A stretch of DNA of 64,000 bases. Origin: JANMDN01 sp031376285 (GTDB lineage Bacteria > Actinomycetota > Thermoleophilia > Miltoncostaeales > Miltoncostaeaceae). This document shows positions 43,114 to 52,084 of this stretch, piece after piece. Location: contig JANMDN010000048.1 in NCBI GenBank assembly GCA_031376285.1, positions 56,753 through 120,752 on the forward strand. Reading direction: 5' to 3'. The position numbers and the translations under genes are program-made. Every line of letters begins with the position of its first letter. The first letter of the stretch is position 1. The notes beneath the pieces are model-generated. The model saw nothing but the letters and a program-made list of their open reading frames with translations. It was not told the origin of the DNA and searched no databases.

Positions 43114-43835
43114 GGTCCGACCTCGCCGGCCGCCTGACCCTTGCCAAGCTCCCTGCGCATCGCCTCGAGTTCCGCGTCGACTGCCGCCCCGGAACCAACT
43201 TCGGCAAGCTCCCGGTCGATCGCGCTGGTCGATCCGGTGAAGTCCTCGAGGGCTCCGGATTCAAGCAACTCGTCGATTGCGCCGGCGCGCGCCTGCATCG
43301 TCTCGACCTTGTTCTGCGCCCGATCAAACGCCATGCCGACGTCAGCCATCTCCTCGGAGATCCCGGAGACGGCCTCGCCGATCTTCACCTGTGCTTCGGC
43401 GGCGGTGTACTGGGCCTTGATCGTTTCCTTTTGTGTCCGGAAGGCTTCGACCTTGGCCGTCAGCTTCTGCTCGGCAGCGACGAGCTTGTCCTGCTCACCC
43501 TGCAGTTGGGCGCGCTGCCCGTCGAGGGACTGAAGTTGCGTCTGAATGCCCCGTTTGCGCTCCAACGCGATCCGCGCGAGATCCTCGCGCCCCGCGGCGA
43601 CGCACTCGCGCGCTTTTCCGTCGAGCTTGGTGACCTCGCCCTCGAGCTTGCCCGACTGAATTTCGAGCCGTTTCTTGCTCGTCGCAACGTCGGCGACACC
43701 GCGGCGGACCTTCTGCAGCAGCTCGAGCTGCTTTTCGTAGGAGTAGTCGAGGGTCTCTCGAGGATCTTCTGCCTTGTCGAGAGCCTTGCTCGCCTTCGCC
43801 TTGAAGATATTGGCCAGGCGTTTCATCAAGCTCAC
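43110..43835 (-). CDS. pspA: PspA/IM30 family membrane-stress protein
   Basis: 241 aa from the GTG at 43835 (MSLMKRLANIFKAKA, the family's usual beginning); an ATG at 43826 would drop three residues. The whole protein is the long coiled coil of PspA/Vipp1: KALDKAEDPRETLDYSYEKQLELLQKVRRG, then heptad-rich stretches (LARIALERKRGIQTQLQSLDGQR) and VETMQARAGAIDELLESG. PspA binds stressed membranes and oligomerises in an ESCRT-III-like manner. It heads the pspA-pspAA pair. No sigma-54 or PspF-type regulator is visible. Confidence 0.93.
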   Translation of the reverse strand: MSLMKRLANIFKAKASKALDKAEDPRETLDYSYEKQLELLQKVRRGVADVATSKKRLEIQSGKLEGEVTKLDGKARECVAAGREDLARIALERKRGIQTQLQSLDGQRAQLQGEQDKLVAAEQKLTAKVEAFRTQKETIKAQYTAAEAQVKIGEAVSGISEEMADVGMAFDRAQNKVETMQARAGAIDELLESGALEDFTGSTSAIDRELAEVGSGAAVDAELEAMRRELGKGQAAGEVGP

Positions 43836-43878
43836 ATTTGCCCCGTTTCGCCACGGTTTTCCGAACGTTGAGAGGTTA

Positions 43879-45837
43879 TCAGCGGTTCGGAGAACCTCGC
43901 ATGACGAGGAGCGACGTCGCCTGTCGCACACCCGTCGAAATCGCCAGGACGCGTGCCTGGTAGACGCCGCGGGGAAGGGAGGCTGCCGCCACCTGAAGGC
44001 GTTGGCGACCGCGGCTTCGAACGACGCGCGTCCAGGATGTCACCGGTTGCCAACTCGCTGGGGCCCCGTTCGGGGTGATGCGCCGCATGAGTCGGGCCCT
44101 GATCACGGCGGCACCGCTGATCGAGAAGTTCAACGTGACGCGGCGAAGTCCGCTGCGCGCAGCGCGGAGGTCGGTGACCCGAGCGGTCGGCGCCGGCAGA
44201 CCACCGGGAAGGCCGTAGGCGGGTTGGCCTTGATCGATACGTCGAACACCCAGAACCCGGTCGGAGCGGTTACCGGCCGAATCTGTCGCGGCGATTGTGA
44301 CGACGGCGTCTCCGACGATGGCAAGTCGAGCGGCAATCCCCCCGTCGGCGGAGACTACGGCGGGCCGTCCGTTGATCGTCACGCTTGCGACCCCGGAGGG
44401 ATCCGTGACCGTGGCGGCCACGAAGATCCGGCTCGCGTTGACCGCGGAGCCGTCGGTGGGTGAGATGACGTCGAGGCGCGGACCGACCCCGTCAAGACGT
44501 GAGCGCTCGCGAACGAAGATGTCGGTGACACCATTGGTATCCCCTGGGGTGAGAGGGTCTGTCGGGTTGCCGTCGTCATAGGAAAAGGCGAGGGCAGCAC
44601 CTGAGCCGGCGAGCGCGACGGAACCGATCGGCCGAGACGGCGTCGAGCCGTCGAGGCGGCTGGTCTCACGAAGCGCGAGACCATCGACCGAGGCGACGTA
44701 GCCGTCGACCACATTGCCATTGGGGTCCGCGGGGTCAAGATCGGTCGCGCTCGAGACAAACGCGATCCGGCTGCCATCGCTTGTGATCGTCGGTCCGCCG
44801 CTCGGCCCGTTTGACGCCCGCCCGTCGGACCGACGTCGCGACACAAGGGTGGTCGCCGGCGCGCCCGCGAACGGTCGCGCGAGGTAGACGTCAGTGACGG
44901 CGTTCCCGTCAAGCTGAGGGTCAAACGCCGCGTCGGTCTCGAAGACCACCTCGCGCCCGTCTCCCGAGATGTCACCAAGCCGAGCTCCCCCGGGGCGGGT
45001 GCCATCTGAGGCGACGCTCGCGAGTTTCGTCGAGGAGGTTCGTAGGTCGCGAACGATCACATCGCTTCGCCCGTTGGTGTCGCCCACCACGAGGTTCGCC
45101 GCGATCGCCGACGCGTCAAAGGCAACCGTCGTCCCGTCACCGCTGATCGCGGGATGGCCGACCGGCCCGGTGGACGCCTCCCCACTGTCGGAACGGCTGG
45201 CGAGGACCGTCCGTGCGGCGCGGATGTCGCGGACGACAACATCGGGGATCTCCGCGTTCTCGTCGGAGGCTAGGAGGTCTGTTGCCGCTCCGGAGACGAA
45301 CGCGACCCGACTGCCGTCGGCGCTGACATCGGGTTGACCGGAGACCTCCGTCGCCGTTTGCGCGCCGCTCGGACCTCGATTCACGAGAACGACCGCGCCG
45401 GTGAGGAGATCCTTTCGGAACACATCACGCATGGCGCCATTGCCGTCGACGGGGACCAGATTCGGCGCCGTGCTTGCAAACACGACGAATCGGCCATCCG
45501 CCGACAATGCGTACCGAGCGACCTCGGTGTCGTCGTCGACATCGCCAACCCCCGGCCCTCCCTTGGCGTCCACCGATGCCATCACGGTCACGCCGTGCAC
45601 GCGATCTCGGACGAAGAGCTGGCTGCGCCCGAGCGTTGCAACCCCGGTGAGTGGGAACCTCGACGTGAAGGCCACGAACCGTCCGTCGGCTGAGATGGCC
45701 GGTGCCCCTCGCGCGCCTCCGCCTCCCGGCACGAGGCCGAGGCTGGCGGAGACCGTCTCACCGATCGCCGCCACTCCCGAGGTGGCAATCGTGACGGCGA
45801 CGAGCGCGCATACAAGGGTGAGCGAGCGGCGAGCCAT
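43879..45837 (-). CDS. Secreted TolB-like beta-propeller protein with Ig-like C-terminal region
   Basis: 652 aa with an N-terminal signal peptide (MARRSLTLVCALVAVTIATSGVAA). About six WD40/PD40-type repeats of a TolB propeller cover residues ~35-440, each with a pattern such as PAISADGRFVAFTS, YALSADGRFVVFAS, DVSADGSRVAFVS and TITSDGSRIAFVSSATDL. Residues ~455-550 hold an Ig/bacterial cadherin-like domain (ISPTDGSAVNASRIFVAATVTDPSG). A basic beta-rich tail resembles that of other secreted proteins in this window. No catalytic residues are seen; probably an adhesive or binding protein. Stands alone between pspA and the EAL gene. Confidence 0.85.
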   Translation of the reverse strand: MARRSLTLVCALVAVTIATSGVAAIGETVSASLGLVPGGGGARGAPAISADGRFVAFTSRFPLTGVATLGRSQLFVRDRVHGVTVMASVDAKGGPGVGDVDDDTEVARYALSADGRFVVFASTAPNLVPVDGNGAMRDVFRKDLLTGAVVLVNRGPSGAQTATEVSGQPDVSADGSRVAFVSGAATDLLASDENAEIPDVVVRDIRAARTVLASRSDSGEASTGPVGHPAISGDGTTVAFDASAIAANLVVGDTNGRSDVIVRDLRTSSTKLASVASDGTRPGGARLGDISGDGREVVFETDAAFDPQLDGNAVTDVYLARPFAGAPATTLVSRRRSDGRASNGPSGGPTITSDGSRIAFVSSATDLDPADPNGNVVDGYVASVDGLALRETSRLDGSTPSRPIGSVALAGSGAALAFSYDDGNPTDPLTPGDTNGVTDIFVRERSRLDGVGPRLDVISPTDGSAVNASRIFVAATVTDPSGVASVTINGRPAVVSADGGIAARLAIVGDAVVTIAATDSAGNRSDRVLGVRRIDQGQPAYGLPGGLPAPTARVTDLRAARSGLRRVTLNFSISGAAVIRARLMRRITPNGAPASWQPVTSWTRVVRSRGRQRLQVAAASLPRGVYQARVLAISTGVRQATSLLVMRGSPNR

Positions 45838-45893
45838 CCAGGGGCGAGGGTAGCGCGCTCAGGCTCGACCGCGCGGTCATGACCGGTTCGCCG

Positions 45894-46907
45894 TCAGGCA
45901 ATCCCGACGGCAAGGCCCGAGTTCACACCTCGATACGTTCCCGCGTCGATGAGGAAGCCTTCGATCTCCTGGATCTGAATCGAGCGGCTGAAGAGGAACC
46001 CCTGTGCGAGGTGGCACCCGAGCGCGCGGAGCATCCGAAGCTGGGTCTCGCTCTCGACTCCCTCGGCGGTCACCCGCATCCCAAGCGCGCCTGCCAGGGC
46101 AACGATTGCGGCGACGACCTTTTCGGCGGATTCCTCAATCCCGAGTGTTCTCACGTAGCTGTGGTCGATCTTGAGGCCGTCGATCGGGAACTGCCCGATC
46201 CGCGCAAGCGCCGAGTAGCCGAGGCCGAAATCGTCGACGTCGATGTTCACCCCGAGCTCGCGAAGGGCGGCCAGCGTGCGCGTCGCGATCTCGGGTTCCC
46301 TCGCGAGCGCCGTCTCGGTCACCTCGATCGTGACGAGGCGGGGTTCGATCGCAAACGCGGCAAGGAGCGCATGTACCTCCGTAACGAAGGTGCCTTCGGC
46401 GAGTTGGCGCCCCGAGACGTTGACCGCGACGCCGATCGGCGGATGCCCAGCGCGAGCGGCGTTCAACTGAGCGACGTCGCGAAAGGCGCGGCGCATGACC
46501 CACGCGCCGATGTCGTGGATGAGATCGCTTGCCTCGGCCACCGCGATGAGCTTCGCGGCGCCAACCTCGGGGCGGCCCGGCCAACGAATGAGCGCCTCCA
46601 CGCTGCGCACCTCACCTGTCGAGAGATCGACGACGGGCTGGTATTCGACTGCGAGCTGGTCCTGGTCAAGGGCATCGCGCAGGGTGGCGTCGAGCTGCCC
46701 GTGCTCGTGCCCCCAGGCAGCGCGCACCGCGCTCGCAGGGTTTCGCCGGGGAGCGGATGGCCTCGTCGCGGCGACCTGACGGCCCCTGGCTGCGATCACG
46801 CGGGCCGCCGCAACGCCGCCCGCGACCGCCGACGCCGCAAGGGCCAAGGGCGCCAGGAGCGAGGTCGTGATGTACGGGCGACGGTCAAGCATGGGTGAGG
46901 TTCTCAT
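45894..46907 (-). CDS. EAL-domain c-di-GMP phosphodiesterase, membrane-anchored
   Basis: About 337 aa from the ATG at 46907. An N-terminal hydrophobic segment (YITTSLLAPLALAASAVAGG) anchors it. The EAL domain (~90-325) keeps the catalytic set: VEALIRWPG, VAVNVSGRQL, VTIEVTETA, DDFGLGYSALARIGQ, LKIDHSYVR, AEGVESETQ and LAQGFLFSR. It is therefore predicted to hydrolyse c-di-GMP to pGpG. No GGDEF, PAS or REC domain is present. The upstream region contains a CTTGACTGTCAAG palindrome hairpin shared with the adjacent RAYT locus, placing mobile repeat DNA in its promoter region. Confidence 0.9.
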   Translation of the reverse strand: MRTSPMLDRRPYITTSLLAPLALAASAVAGGVAAARVIAARGRQVAATRPSAPRRNPASAVRAAWGHEHGQLDATLRDALDQDQLAVEYQPVVDLSTGEVRSVEALIRWPGRPEVGAAKLIAVAEASDLIHDIGAWVMRRAFRDVAQLNAARAGHPPIGVAVNVSGRQLAEGTFVTEVHALLAAFAIEPRLVTIEVTETALAREPEIATRTLAALRELGVNIDVDDFGLGYSALARIGQFPIDGLKIDHSYVRTLGIEESAEKVVAAIVALAGALGMRVTAEGVESETQLRMLRALGCHLAQGFLFSRSIQIQEIEGFLIDAGTYRGVNSGLAVGIA

Positions 46908-46981
46908 CAGAGGAGGTATCGACCCGCAAGACCCCAAGTTGAGGGTTGGGGCAACCGCCCGAGCCCGACGAGATGAACCCC

Positions 46982-47019
46982 CTTGACTGTCAAGAAAGGG
47001 CCCATTCTTGACAGTCAAG
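46982..47019. repeat. REP-type palindrome pair upstream of RAYT gene
   Basis: CTTGACTGTCAAGAA (46982-46996) and its exact complement TTCTTGACAGTCAAG (47005-47019) form a perfect 15-bp hairpin around AGGGCCCA. Each arm is itself a palindrome with one central base. Related copies lie downstream of the transposase gene at 47,808-47,843. Confidence 0.8.
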
Positions 47020-47119
47020 AAATTGCCGCACGTTGCGGAGTCGACCTCGGGAGCCTGCGAAAACGGGGGGGTGAATTCTTGGCCCCCACGACGTAACCAG
47101 GCGGAGGTAACAACGACCA

Positions 47120-47731
47120 ATGAGCAAACGACAACGAGACGAGTTTCCCGGGGCGATCAACCACGTGACGGCGCGTGGAAACAACGGGCGCCCCATCTTC
47201 ACGAGCAACAGCGACCGGACTCAGTTTCTGGATATCTTGGCGACGATCGCCGCTAAGCGACGCTGGATCTGCCATGCGTACTGTCTGATGGGCAACCACT
47301 ACCACCTGCTGATCCAGACGCCCGAACCGGATCTCGGAGCCGGGATGCGGCACCTGAACGGCCGCTACGCGGTTGCGTTCAATCATCGAAGTGCCCGCAA
47401 AGAGCATCTTTTTGGTGAGCGCTACCATCCCGCGCCGATCCGTACGGATGCCCACTTGCTGGAGGCGGCGCGCTACATACTTCTCAATCCGGTCAGGGCC
47501 GGAATCTGCGGCCGACCCGGAGACTGGCGATGGAGCAGCTTCCGCGCGACGATGGGCGAGACCCCGATGCCGCCCTACCTCGAGTCCGAGACCTTGTTGT
47601 CGTTCTTTGGCAACGAGCCGAGACGCGCCCGCGAAATGTTCAGGCTATTCATCGGGGAGGGACTACCCGAGAACGTCAACCACGACTCCCTATCGCCGAT
47701 CGTGGAGAGGCGGGTTGAGATGACGCCTTGA
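47120..47731 (+). CDS. REP-associated tyrosine transposase (RAYT, Y1_Tnp)
   Basis: 203 aa. The HUH nuclease motif is GNHYHLLIQTPEP (His-x-His) and the catalytic Tyr helix is AARYILLNPVRAGIC. FPGAINHVTARGNNGRPIF is the usual RAYT beginning. These single-copy IS200/IS605-related enzymes are linked to REP palindromes, which flank this gene on both sides (CTTGACTGTCAAG-type). RAYTs usually are not self-mobile but mobilise REPs. GGAGG lies 12 nt upstream of the ATG. Location is between the EAL and CoA-transferase genes. Confidence 0.9.
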   Translation: MSKRQRDEFPGAINHVTARGNNGRPIFTSNSDRTQFLDILATIAAKRRWICHAYCLMGNHYHLLIQTPEPDLGAGMRHLNGRYAVAFNHRSARKEHLFGERYHPAPIRTDAHLLEAARYILLNPVRAGICGRPGDWRWSSFRATMGETPMPPYLESETLLSFFGNEPRRAREMFRLFIGEGLPENVNHDSLSPIVERRVEMTP

Positions 47732-47807
47732 CGGTCACCGAGCCGCCCTACGCGACAGACCAGAGGGGTGCCGTTGCGCTCCGTTTGCGCCGACTCACGA
47801 GAGCGCC

Positions 47808-47843
47808 TGACAGTCAAGAACGACCCGTCGGGTGACAGTCAAG
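47808..47843. repeat. REP half-palindromes downstream of RAYT gene
   Basis: TGACAGTCAAGAA (47808-47820) and GTGACAGTCAAG (47832-47843) are direct copies of one arm of the upstream REP hairpin, separated by CGACCCGTCGG, itself able to fold (GACCCGTCGGGT). With the upstream pair they bracket the RAYT gene. Confidence 0.75.
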
Positions 47844-47915
47844 GGGAAGGGTGCCAGCGGTGGACGACGTCGGTCGGACTTGCTCAGGGGTGGACGAGCC
47901 GGCAAGACTGGGGGC

Positions 47916-49106
47916 ATGACCAACGGACCTCTCTCCGACCTTCGGATCCTCGAGATCACGCACAACCTCGCCGGGCCGCTCACCGGGATGCACCTCGCCG
48001 ACCTCGGCGCGGACGTCATCAAGATCGAACGGCCGGCTGGCGATGAGTGGCGCGAGCACGAGGGCGTGAAAGGTCATCCCGGGCGAAGCCGCCATTTCCT
48101 TCAGATCAACCGGAACAAGCGCGCCGTCTGCCTCGATCTGACGACGCCCGCAGGACATGAGATCGCTGGCCGACTCGTCGAGCGCGCCGACGTCCTGATC
48201 ACCAACCTCCGGGTCGGCGTCCACGAGCGCCTCGGGGTCGACTGGGACCGGTGCCAATCACTCAACCCGGGCCTCGTCTACTGTGAGTTGACCGCGTACG
48301 GCGGGTCGGGGCCACTGGCGGACCGGCGTGGCTACGACATGGTCATCGAAGCCCGCGCCGGCTTCCTTGTCGACGGCCTCCATCCGGGCGACCCGCCGAG
48401 GTCCTCGCCGGTACCGATCAACGACACCGCCCTCCCGCTCCTTGCCGGCATGTCGATCCTTGCGGCGCTCAGGGAGCGTGACCGTTCAGGCCTTGGGCAG
48501 CGCATCGATCTGTCGCTGCTGCAAAGCGCGGTCGCGCTCAACGCGCATTCGCTGGTGCGTTTCGACGACCCCCAAGAAGCTGAAGTGCGTTTCTCCCGAG
48601 CCCTCTACCGAACCTACGCGACCATGGATGGATGGATCGCGGTTGCCGCATACGCACAGCATCTCGTGACGGCGTTCTGCGAGACGCTCGGTCTTGGCGG
48701 GCTGCTCGACGAGCCGCGCTTCAAAGGGCGCGCACAACGGGTCCGCAACGAAGATGCCCTGGCAGAGCTGATCGCCGAGCGCATCGCGAGGCGAACCTCA
48801 TCCGATTGGGAAGCCGCGTTCGCTGCCGCAGGCGTGCCAGCAGGGCCTGTGTGTCAGCGCGACGCACTCTTTGACGATCCGCAGGTCCAGGCGATGGGCA
48901 TGCTGACCCAAGTTCACGACGACGAACTCGGCATGGTGACGATGATGGCTCCGGTCTCGGGCCTCGCGCGCACCCCGGGATCGGTGCGCAGCGTTGGCCG
49001 CCATCTCGGCGCCGACACACACGAGGTTCTCACCGAGATTGGCTACTCCCAGATCGAGATCGAGCGCCTCGAGCGCGCCGACGTCGCGATTTCGCGCGCG
49101 GTCTGA
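47916..49106 (+). CDS. CaiB/BaiF (type III) CoA-transferase
   Basis: 396 aa. The family N-terminus DLRILEITHNLAGPLTGMHLADLGADVIKIERP is clear; the catalytic Asp lies in DRRGYDMVIEARAG, followed by INDTALPLLAGMSILAAL and GQRIDLSLLQSAVAL. Type III enzymes move CoA between carboxylic acids; the closest substrates (formyl/oxalate, carnitine, succinyl-hydroxymethylglutarate and others) cannot be told apart here. The ATG at 47916 is chosen because the conserved start follows at once; the longer frame begins inside the REP repeats. No acyl-CoA dehydrogenase or hydratase is adjacent. Confidence 0.9.
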   Translation: MTNGPLSDLRILEITHNLAGPLTGMHLADLGADVIKIERPAGDEWREHEGVKGHPGRSRHFLQINRNKRAVCLDLTTPAGHEIAGRLVERADVLITNLRVGVHERLGVDWDRCQSLNPGLVYCELTAYGGSGPLADRRGYDMVIEARAGFLVDGLHPGDPPRSSPVPINDTALPLLAGMSILAALRERDRSGLGQRIDLSLLQSAVALNAHSLVRFDDPQEAEVRFSRALYRTYATMDGWIAVAAYAQHLVTAFCETLGLGGLLDEPRFKGRAQRVRNEDALAELIAERIARRTSSDWEAAFAAAGVPAGPVCQRDALFDDPQVQAMGMLTQVHDDELGMVTMMAPVSGLARTPGSVRSVGRHLGADTHEVLTEIGYSQIEIERLERADVAISRAV

Positions 49107-49192
49107 TGCCCTTCCTACCTGGTCCAGGTCCCGCCGCCGGCCAAGAGCGCTGCCTTCTTGATTGTCATCGGAGACCTCCATGCTCGCGAGAC

Positions 49193-49297
49193 GAATGTGC
49201 CTTCACATTCGGTATCGGCAGCGCGGGTCTGCACCTGAGCGTTGGGGCAACCAACTTCCCAACGCGCTGGGGCCCGCAAACGTCGCGAGCCCCAGCG
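49193..49297. terminator. Tandem hairpins between convergent genes (bidirectional terminator)
   Basis: Three stems lie in the 214-nt gap between the CoA-transferase and large secreted protein genes: GAATGTG/CACATTC (49193-49210), GCGTTGGG/CCCAACGC (49239-49265) and CGCTGGGGC/GCCCCAGCG (49265-49297). No long T-run, but the stems sit right after both stop codons and can act in both directions. Confidence 0.65.
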
Positions 49298-49320
49298 GGT
49301 CCTACCGATGATCGACGCGG

Positions 49321-51942
49321 CTAGCCGAGAACCGAGAAGGTCTGCAGTTCGGCAAACGGAGGCAGCTTGATCGTCACGACCCGGTTGGTCGGGATGGTTC
49401 GCACGAGGAAGTACGGGCGGACATCCTTTCCGCGGGTCGGCCGAATCGCGAGGTTAATCCGCACGCGCTTCAGGGAGCTGAGCACCCGCATGCGAACGTC
49501 CCGCTTCTTCGGGTTGACGACTCGCGTCGCGGTCACCCGACGGCGCGCCGTCTCCACCTTGGCGTTCGCCGGCAGGGCAATCCGACCTGTCGCGTCAGCC
49601 CTGGGGTTCAAGCCGAGGTCAATCGCCGCGCCGAGGCCGGCGAGGTCCTGCATCTGTGGCAGCGCGTTGACGCTCGTCGGAGCCGAGCCACTGGTCGAAC
49701 CCGGGTCGACGACACCCGGCACAGGGGCCACAGGCGCCTGGGCGAAGTTAATGTGGATGTCCCGGAAGAGTCCCTCGTCGAGGAAGTGCGCCAGGAAGTC
49801 CACTTCGTTTTTCAGGCTCGAGAGCACCTCGAACGCGGCGTTGCCGTACTCGTCAAGGTAGGCACAGGCGTTCGAGTCGGCGCGACCGAAGTCACCGAAC
49901 GCGAGGTGGTTCACCGTCAGCGGGCCACTCGGAGTCTGAATGGTGATGCCCCTCGGTGCGCTGATGACGTTCCCGCCCTGGGTCGAGACGCAGACGCGCT
50001 CGTTGTAGAACGGACGTCCGTCGATGTCTTGGGCGTGGACGACCGCGATGCGGACATTGTCGTTCTCCGCGCCCGGTCCCTTGGGGTAGTAGGTGACGGA
50101 CTTGTCGAACTTCGACTTGATCACCTTGATGATCGGGTCCGAGATCGGGTCCTCGACGTAGAGCGGGGGCTGGAAGGGGTAGCGGGCGGTGGCCGAGATC
50201 TTGGCGGAGCCGAGCACCCCATCCTTGATGAGCTGCAGGTCGCAGCCACCGTTGGCGTTCTTGAGCACGCCCTGGATCTGGTCGAAGTGGAAGCCAAGGC
50301 CCGGCCGGAAGCCCACCTGGGCCTCACCGTGCTCGTCGGAGTAGACCGACACGGTCTGGTAGCCGTACGGCTTCGGGCGCCGCGCCCGCTGCCTGAGATC
50401 GACCGGGCTCACGAAGAGGTTGCAGTCGGTGTTTGCCCCCGGACGGGTCTTGGGGTTCAGGAGGTCCCAAAACACGTAGCCGCGATCCTTCGTGAGGTAG
50501 CCCGGGAAGTTGTTCGGAATCCCACCCTCGGTTCCGGAGCTGTACGTCCCGCGGGTCGTCGCAGGGATGAAGGCGCCGTAGTAGGGCGCGTAGAAGGCGT
50601 GTTTGCCGGTATCGATGACGTTCCCGGTGAGGTCCGTGTAGCGGCCCCGGGCAGCGTCGGCGTAGACCTTCGCCTTGGTGGTCCGCACGAGGCGGCCAGC
50701 CCCGCTGATGTCGCCCGCGACGCCGCTATTCGGGGCGATCTGAACGTCCACCCGGGCCGGCGGCATCGGAGCGTCGCCCCAGTCCAGCTTGCCGTCGGAT
50801 AGGAGCACCGCGGAGTTCCCCGCGACCGGGTCGAAAGGTCCGAAAACGAGGGGACCGGTGAGCCCGAAGATCGTCGAGAACGGGCCGGCCGGGCCCTGCT
50901 GCGAGGCGCAGTTGTCGACCGAGTCGACGACCGGGGTCGCTGTCTCGTTCGGTAGCTGGAAGCAGGACTGCGGAAGGCCAATGCCGGCCTTGTGGCCCTC
51001 GGCGACGGTGTTGTCGTCGTGGATGTCCCACGCGCTTGCGTCGGTCTCGCCGCTTCGGCGAGCGATCTTGCTCGCCATCAGCGCCCAGTCATCAGGCAGC
51101 GTGAGCCGGTCGTTCGGGAACATTCCCTGCCAGTTCTGGACCATCGGGAAGCTGCCCTTGACCGTCACGCGAATGCGCCCGTCGCCCCACTGCGTGTGGC
51201 CGGGCTTCGTGACGTCCTTACCCGCGTTCTCCGAGCGCCCCTGGTAGTCGTGCTCTTTCTCAGAGAGCTTCGAAAAACCCCAGATGTTCTCTGGACACGT
51301 GCCGGGGTCGATCGAGCCCGCGGGGCGCAGCTCCCGAGTCGAACCGCAGTCGCGGTACCACGACATCGTGTCCCAGGCGTTTAGGATACCGTCGCCGCTC
51401 GGGTCGCCGAGATCCGGCGCCCCTGACGGGTCGGTCTGCGCAAGCTCCTTGACCTGGGGTTTGTTGAGGGTCATCCAGGCGACGAGGAACTGGTGGTAGA
51501 CGACGCGACCGGTCCGGTCGCGGACGCTCACCTTGATCGTCGCAAGCCCAGGCTTTAGCGAGGTCCATGTCTGCTTCACGCAACGGACGGCGGATGCTTC
51601 CCGCTCGATATCAGGACGGATCCCGGACGGACCGGGGATGACCTGACCACGTCCAAGCGGCTCAGGTCGAGCCGTCAGGTTTGGACCGGACCAGTCTTCG
51701 AGGACGCTCGTGACCGTTCCCGCGGGAACGTTGGCGTCGCATTTCATGAGTCGCACGTGCTCGCCGACCCACGCAAGGTAGGGGACGTTCACGTCGCGTT
51801 GGAGGTCCGGCGCCGCAGGGGGCCGTCCATCCCACGGGCCCGTCGGGGCCGGAGCGTCGATGGCGAGCGCGGACGTCGCGCTGAGCGCCCCGGACACCAA
51901 AGCGGCGGCCGCGACGAGTGTGTGTCGGTACTTGCGTTGCAT
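49321..51942 (-). CDS. Large secreted protein of unknown function, 873 aa
   Basis: A signal peptide (MQRKYRHTLVAAAALVSGALSATSALA) shows export. The mature protein has no family I can name. It is Pro/Gly/Asp-rich and beta-like, with even Cys pairs (DCGSTRELR, DPGTCPEN, NCASQQGP, DCNLFVSP, ERVCVSTQGG) and aromatic-rich stretches such as YAPYYGAFIPATTRG. It ends in a basic beta region (VKLPPFAE-like IKLPPFAELQTF). No membrane anchor or sorting signal is visible. GAGGAG precedes the ATG at 51942. Strong 3' hairpins and a structured leader suggest high expression, consistent with a cell-surface or coat protein, but this is inference. Confidence 0.75.
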   Translation of the reverse strand: MQRKYRHTLVAAAALVSGALSATSALAIDAPAPTGPWDGRPPAAPDLQRDVNVPYLAWVGEHVRLMKCDANVPAGTVTSVLEDWSGPNLTARPEPLGRGQVIPGPSGIRPDIEREASAVRCVKQTWTSLKPGLATIKVSVRDRTGRVVYHQFLVAWMTLNKPQVKELAQTDPSGAPDLGDPSGDGILNAWDTMSWYRDCGSTRELRPAGSIDPGTCPENIWGFSKLSEKEHDYQGRSENAGKDVTKPGHTQWGDGRIRVTVKGSFPMVQNWQGMFPNDRLTLPDDWALMASKIARRSGETDASAWDIHDDNTVAEGHKAGIGLPQSCFQLPNETATPVVDSVDNCASQQGPAGPFSTIFGLTGPLVFGPFDPVAGNSAVLLSDGKLDWGDAPMPPARVDVQIAPNSGVAGDISGAGRLVRTTKAKVYADAARGRYTDLTGNVIDTGKHAFYAPYYGAFIPATTRGTYSSGTEGGIPNNFPGYLTKDRGYVFWDLLNPKTRPGANTDCNLFVSPVDLRQRARRPKPYGYQTVSVYSDEHGEAQVGFRPGLGFHFDQIQGVLKNANGGCDLQLIKDGVLGSAKISATARYPFQPPLYVEDPISDPIIKVIKSKFDKSVTYYPKGPGAENDNVRIAVVHAQDIDGRPFYNERVCVSTQGGNVISAPRGITIQTPSGPLTVNHLAFGDFGRADSNACAYLDEYGNAAFEVLSSLKNEVDFLAHFLDEGLFRDIHINFAQAPVAPVPGVVDPGSTSGSAPTSVNALPQMQDLAGLGAAIDLGLNPRADATGRIALPANAKVETARRRVTATRVVNPKKRDVRMRVLSSLKRVRINLAIRPTRGKDVRPYFLVRTIPTNRVVTIKLPPFAELQTFSVLG

Positions 51943-52084
51943 CTCGTTCTCCTCAAATGCACGGTTAATGGGAGGACGGCGCTTCTGGCGGCCGCCGTCT
52001 GAACGAGATGAGTGAGGCCAATCGGGCCTGATACGGCTTTTGGAGGTTTTGGGCCCCCCCAAAGGGCTAGTTCGTCACGTCCGC
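51943..52084 (-). promoter_or_regulatory. Leader of the large secreted protein gene
   Basis: 142 nt without a gene. It holds the ribosome binding site GAGGAG (6 nt before the ATG), a hairpin GACGGCG/CGCCGTC at 51975-51999 and a run of seven G on the minus strand near 52060. No clear -10/-35 pair is visible. A regulatory 5' UTR is possible. Confidence 0.4.
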
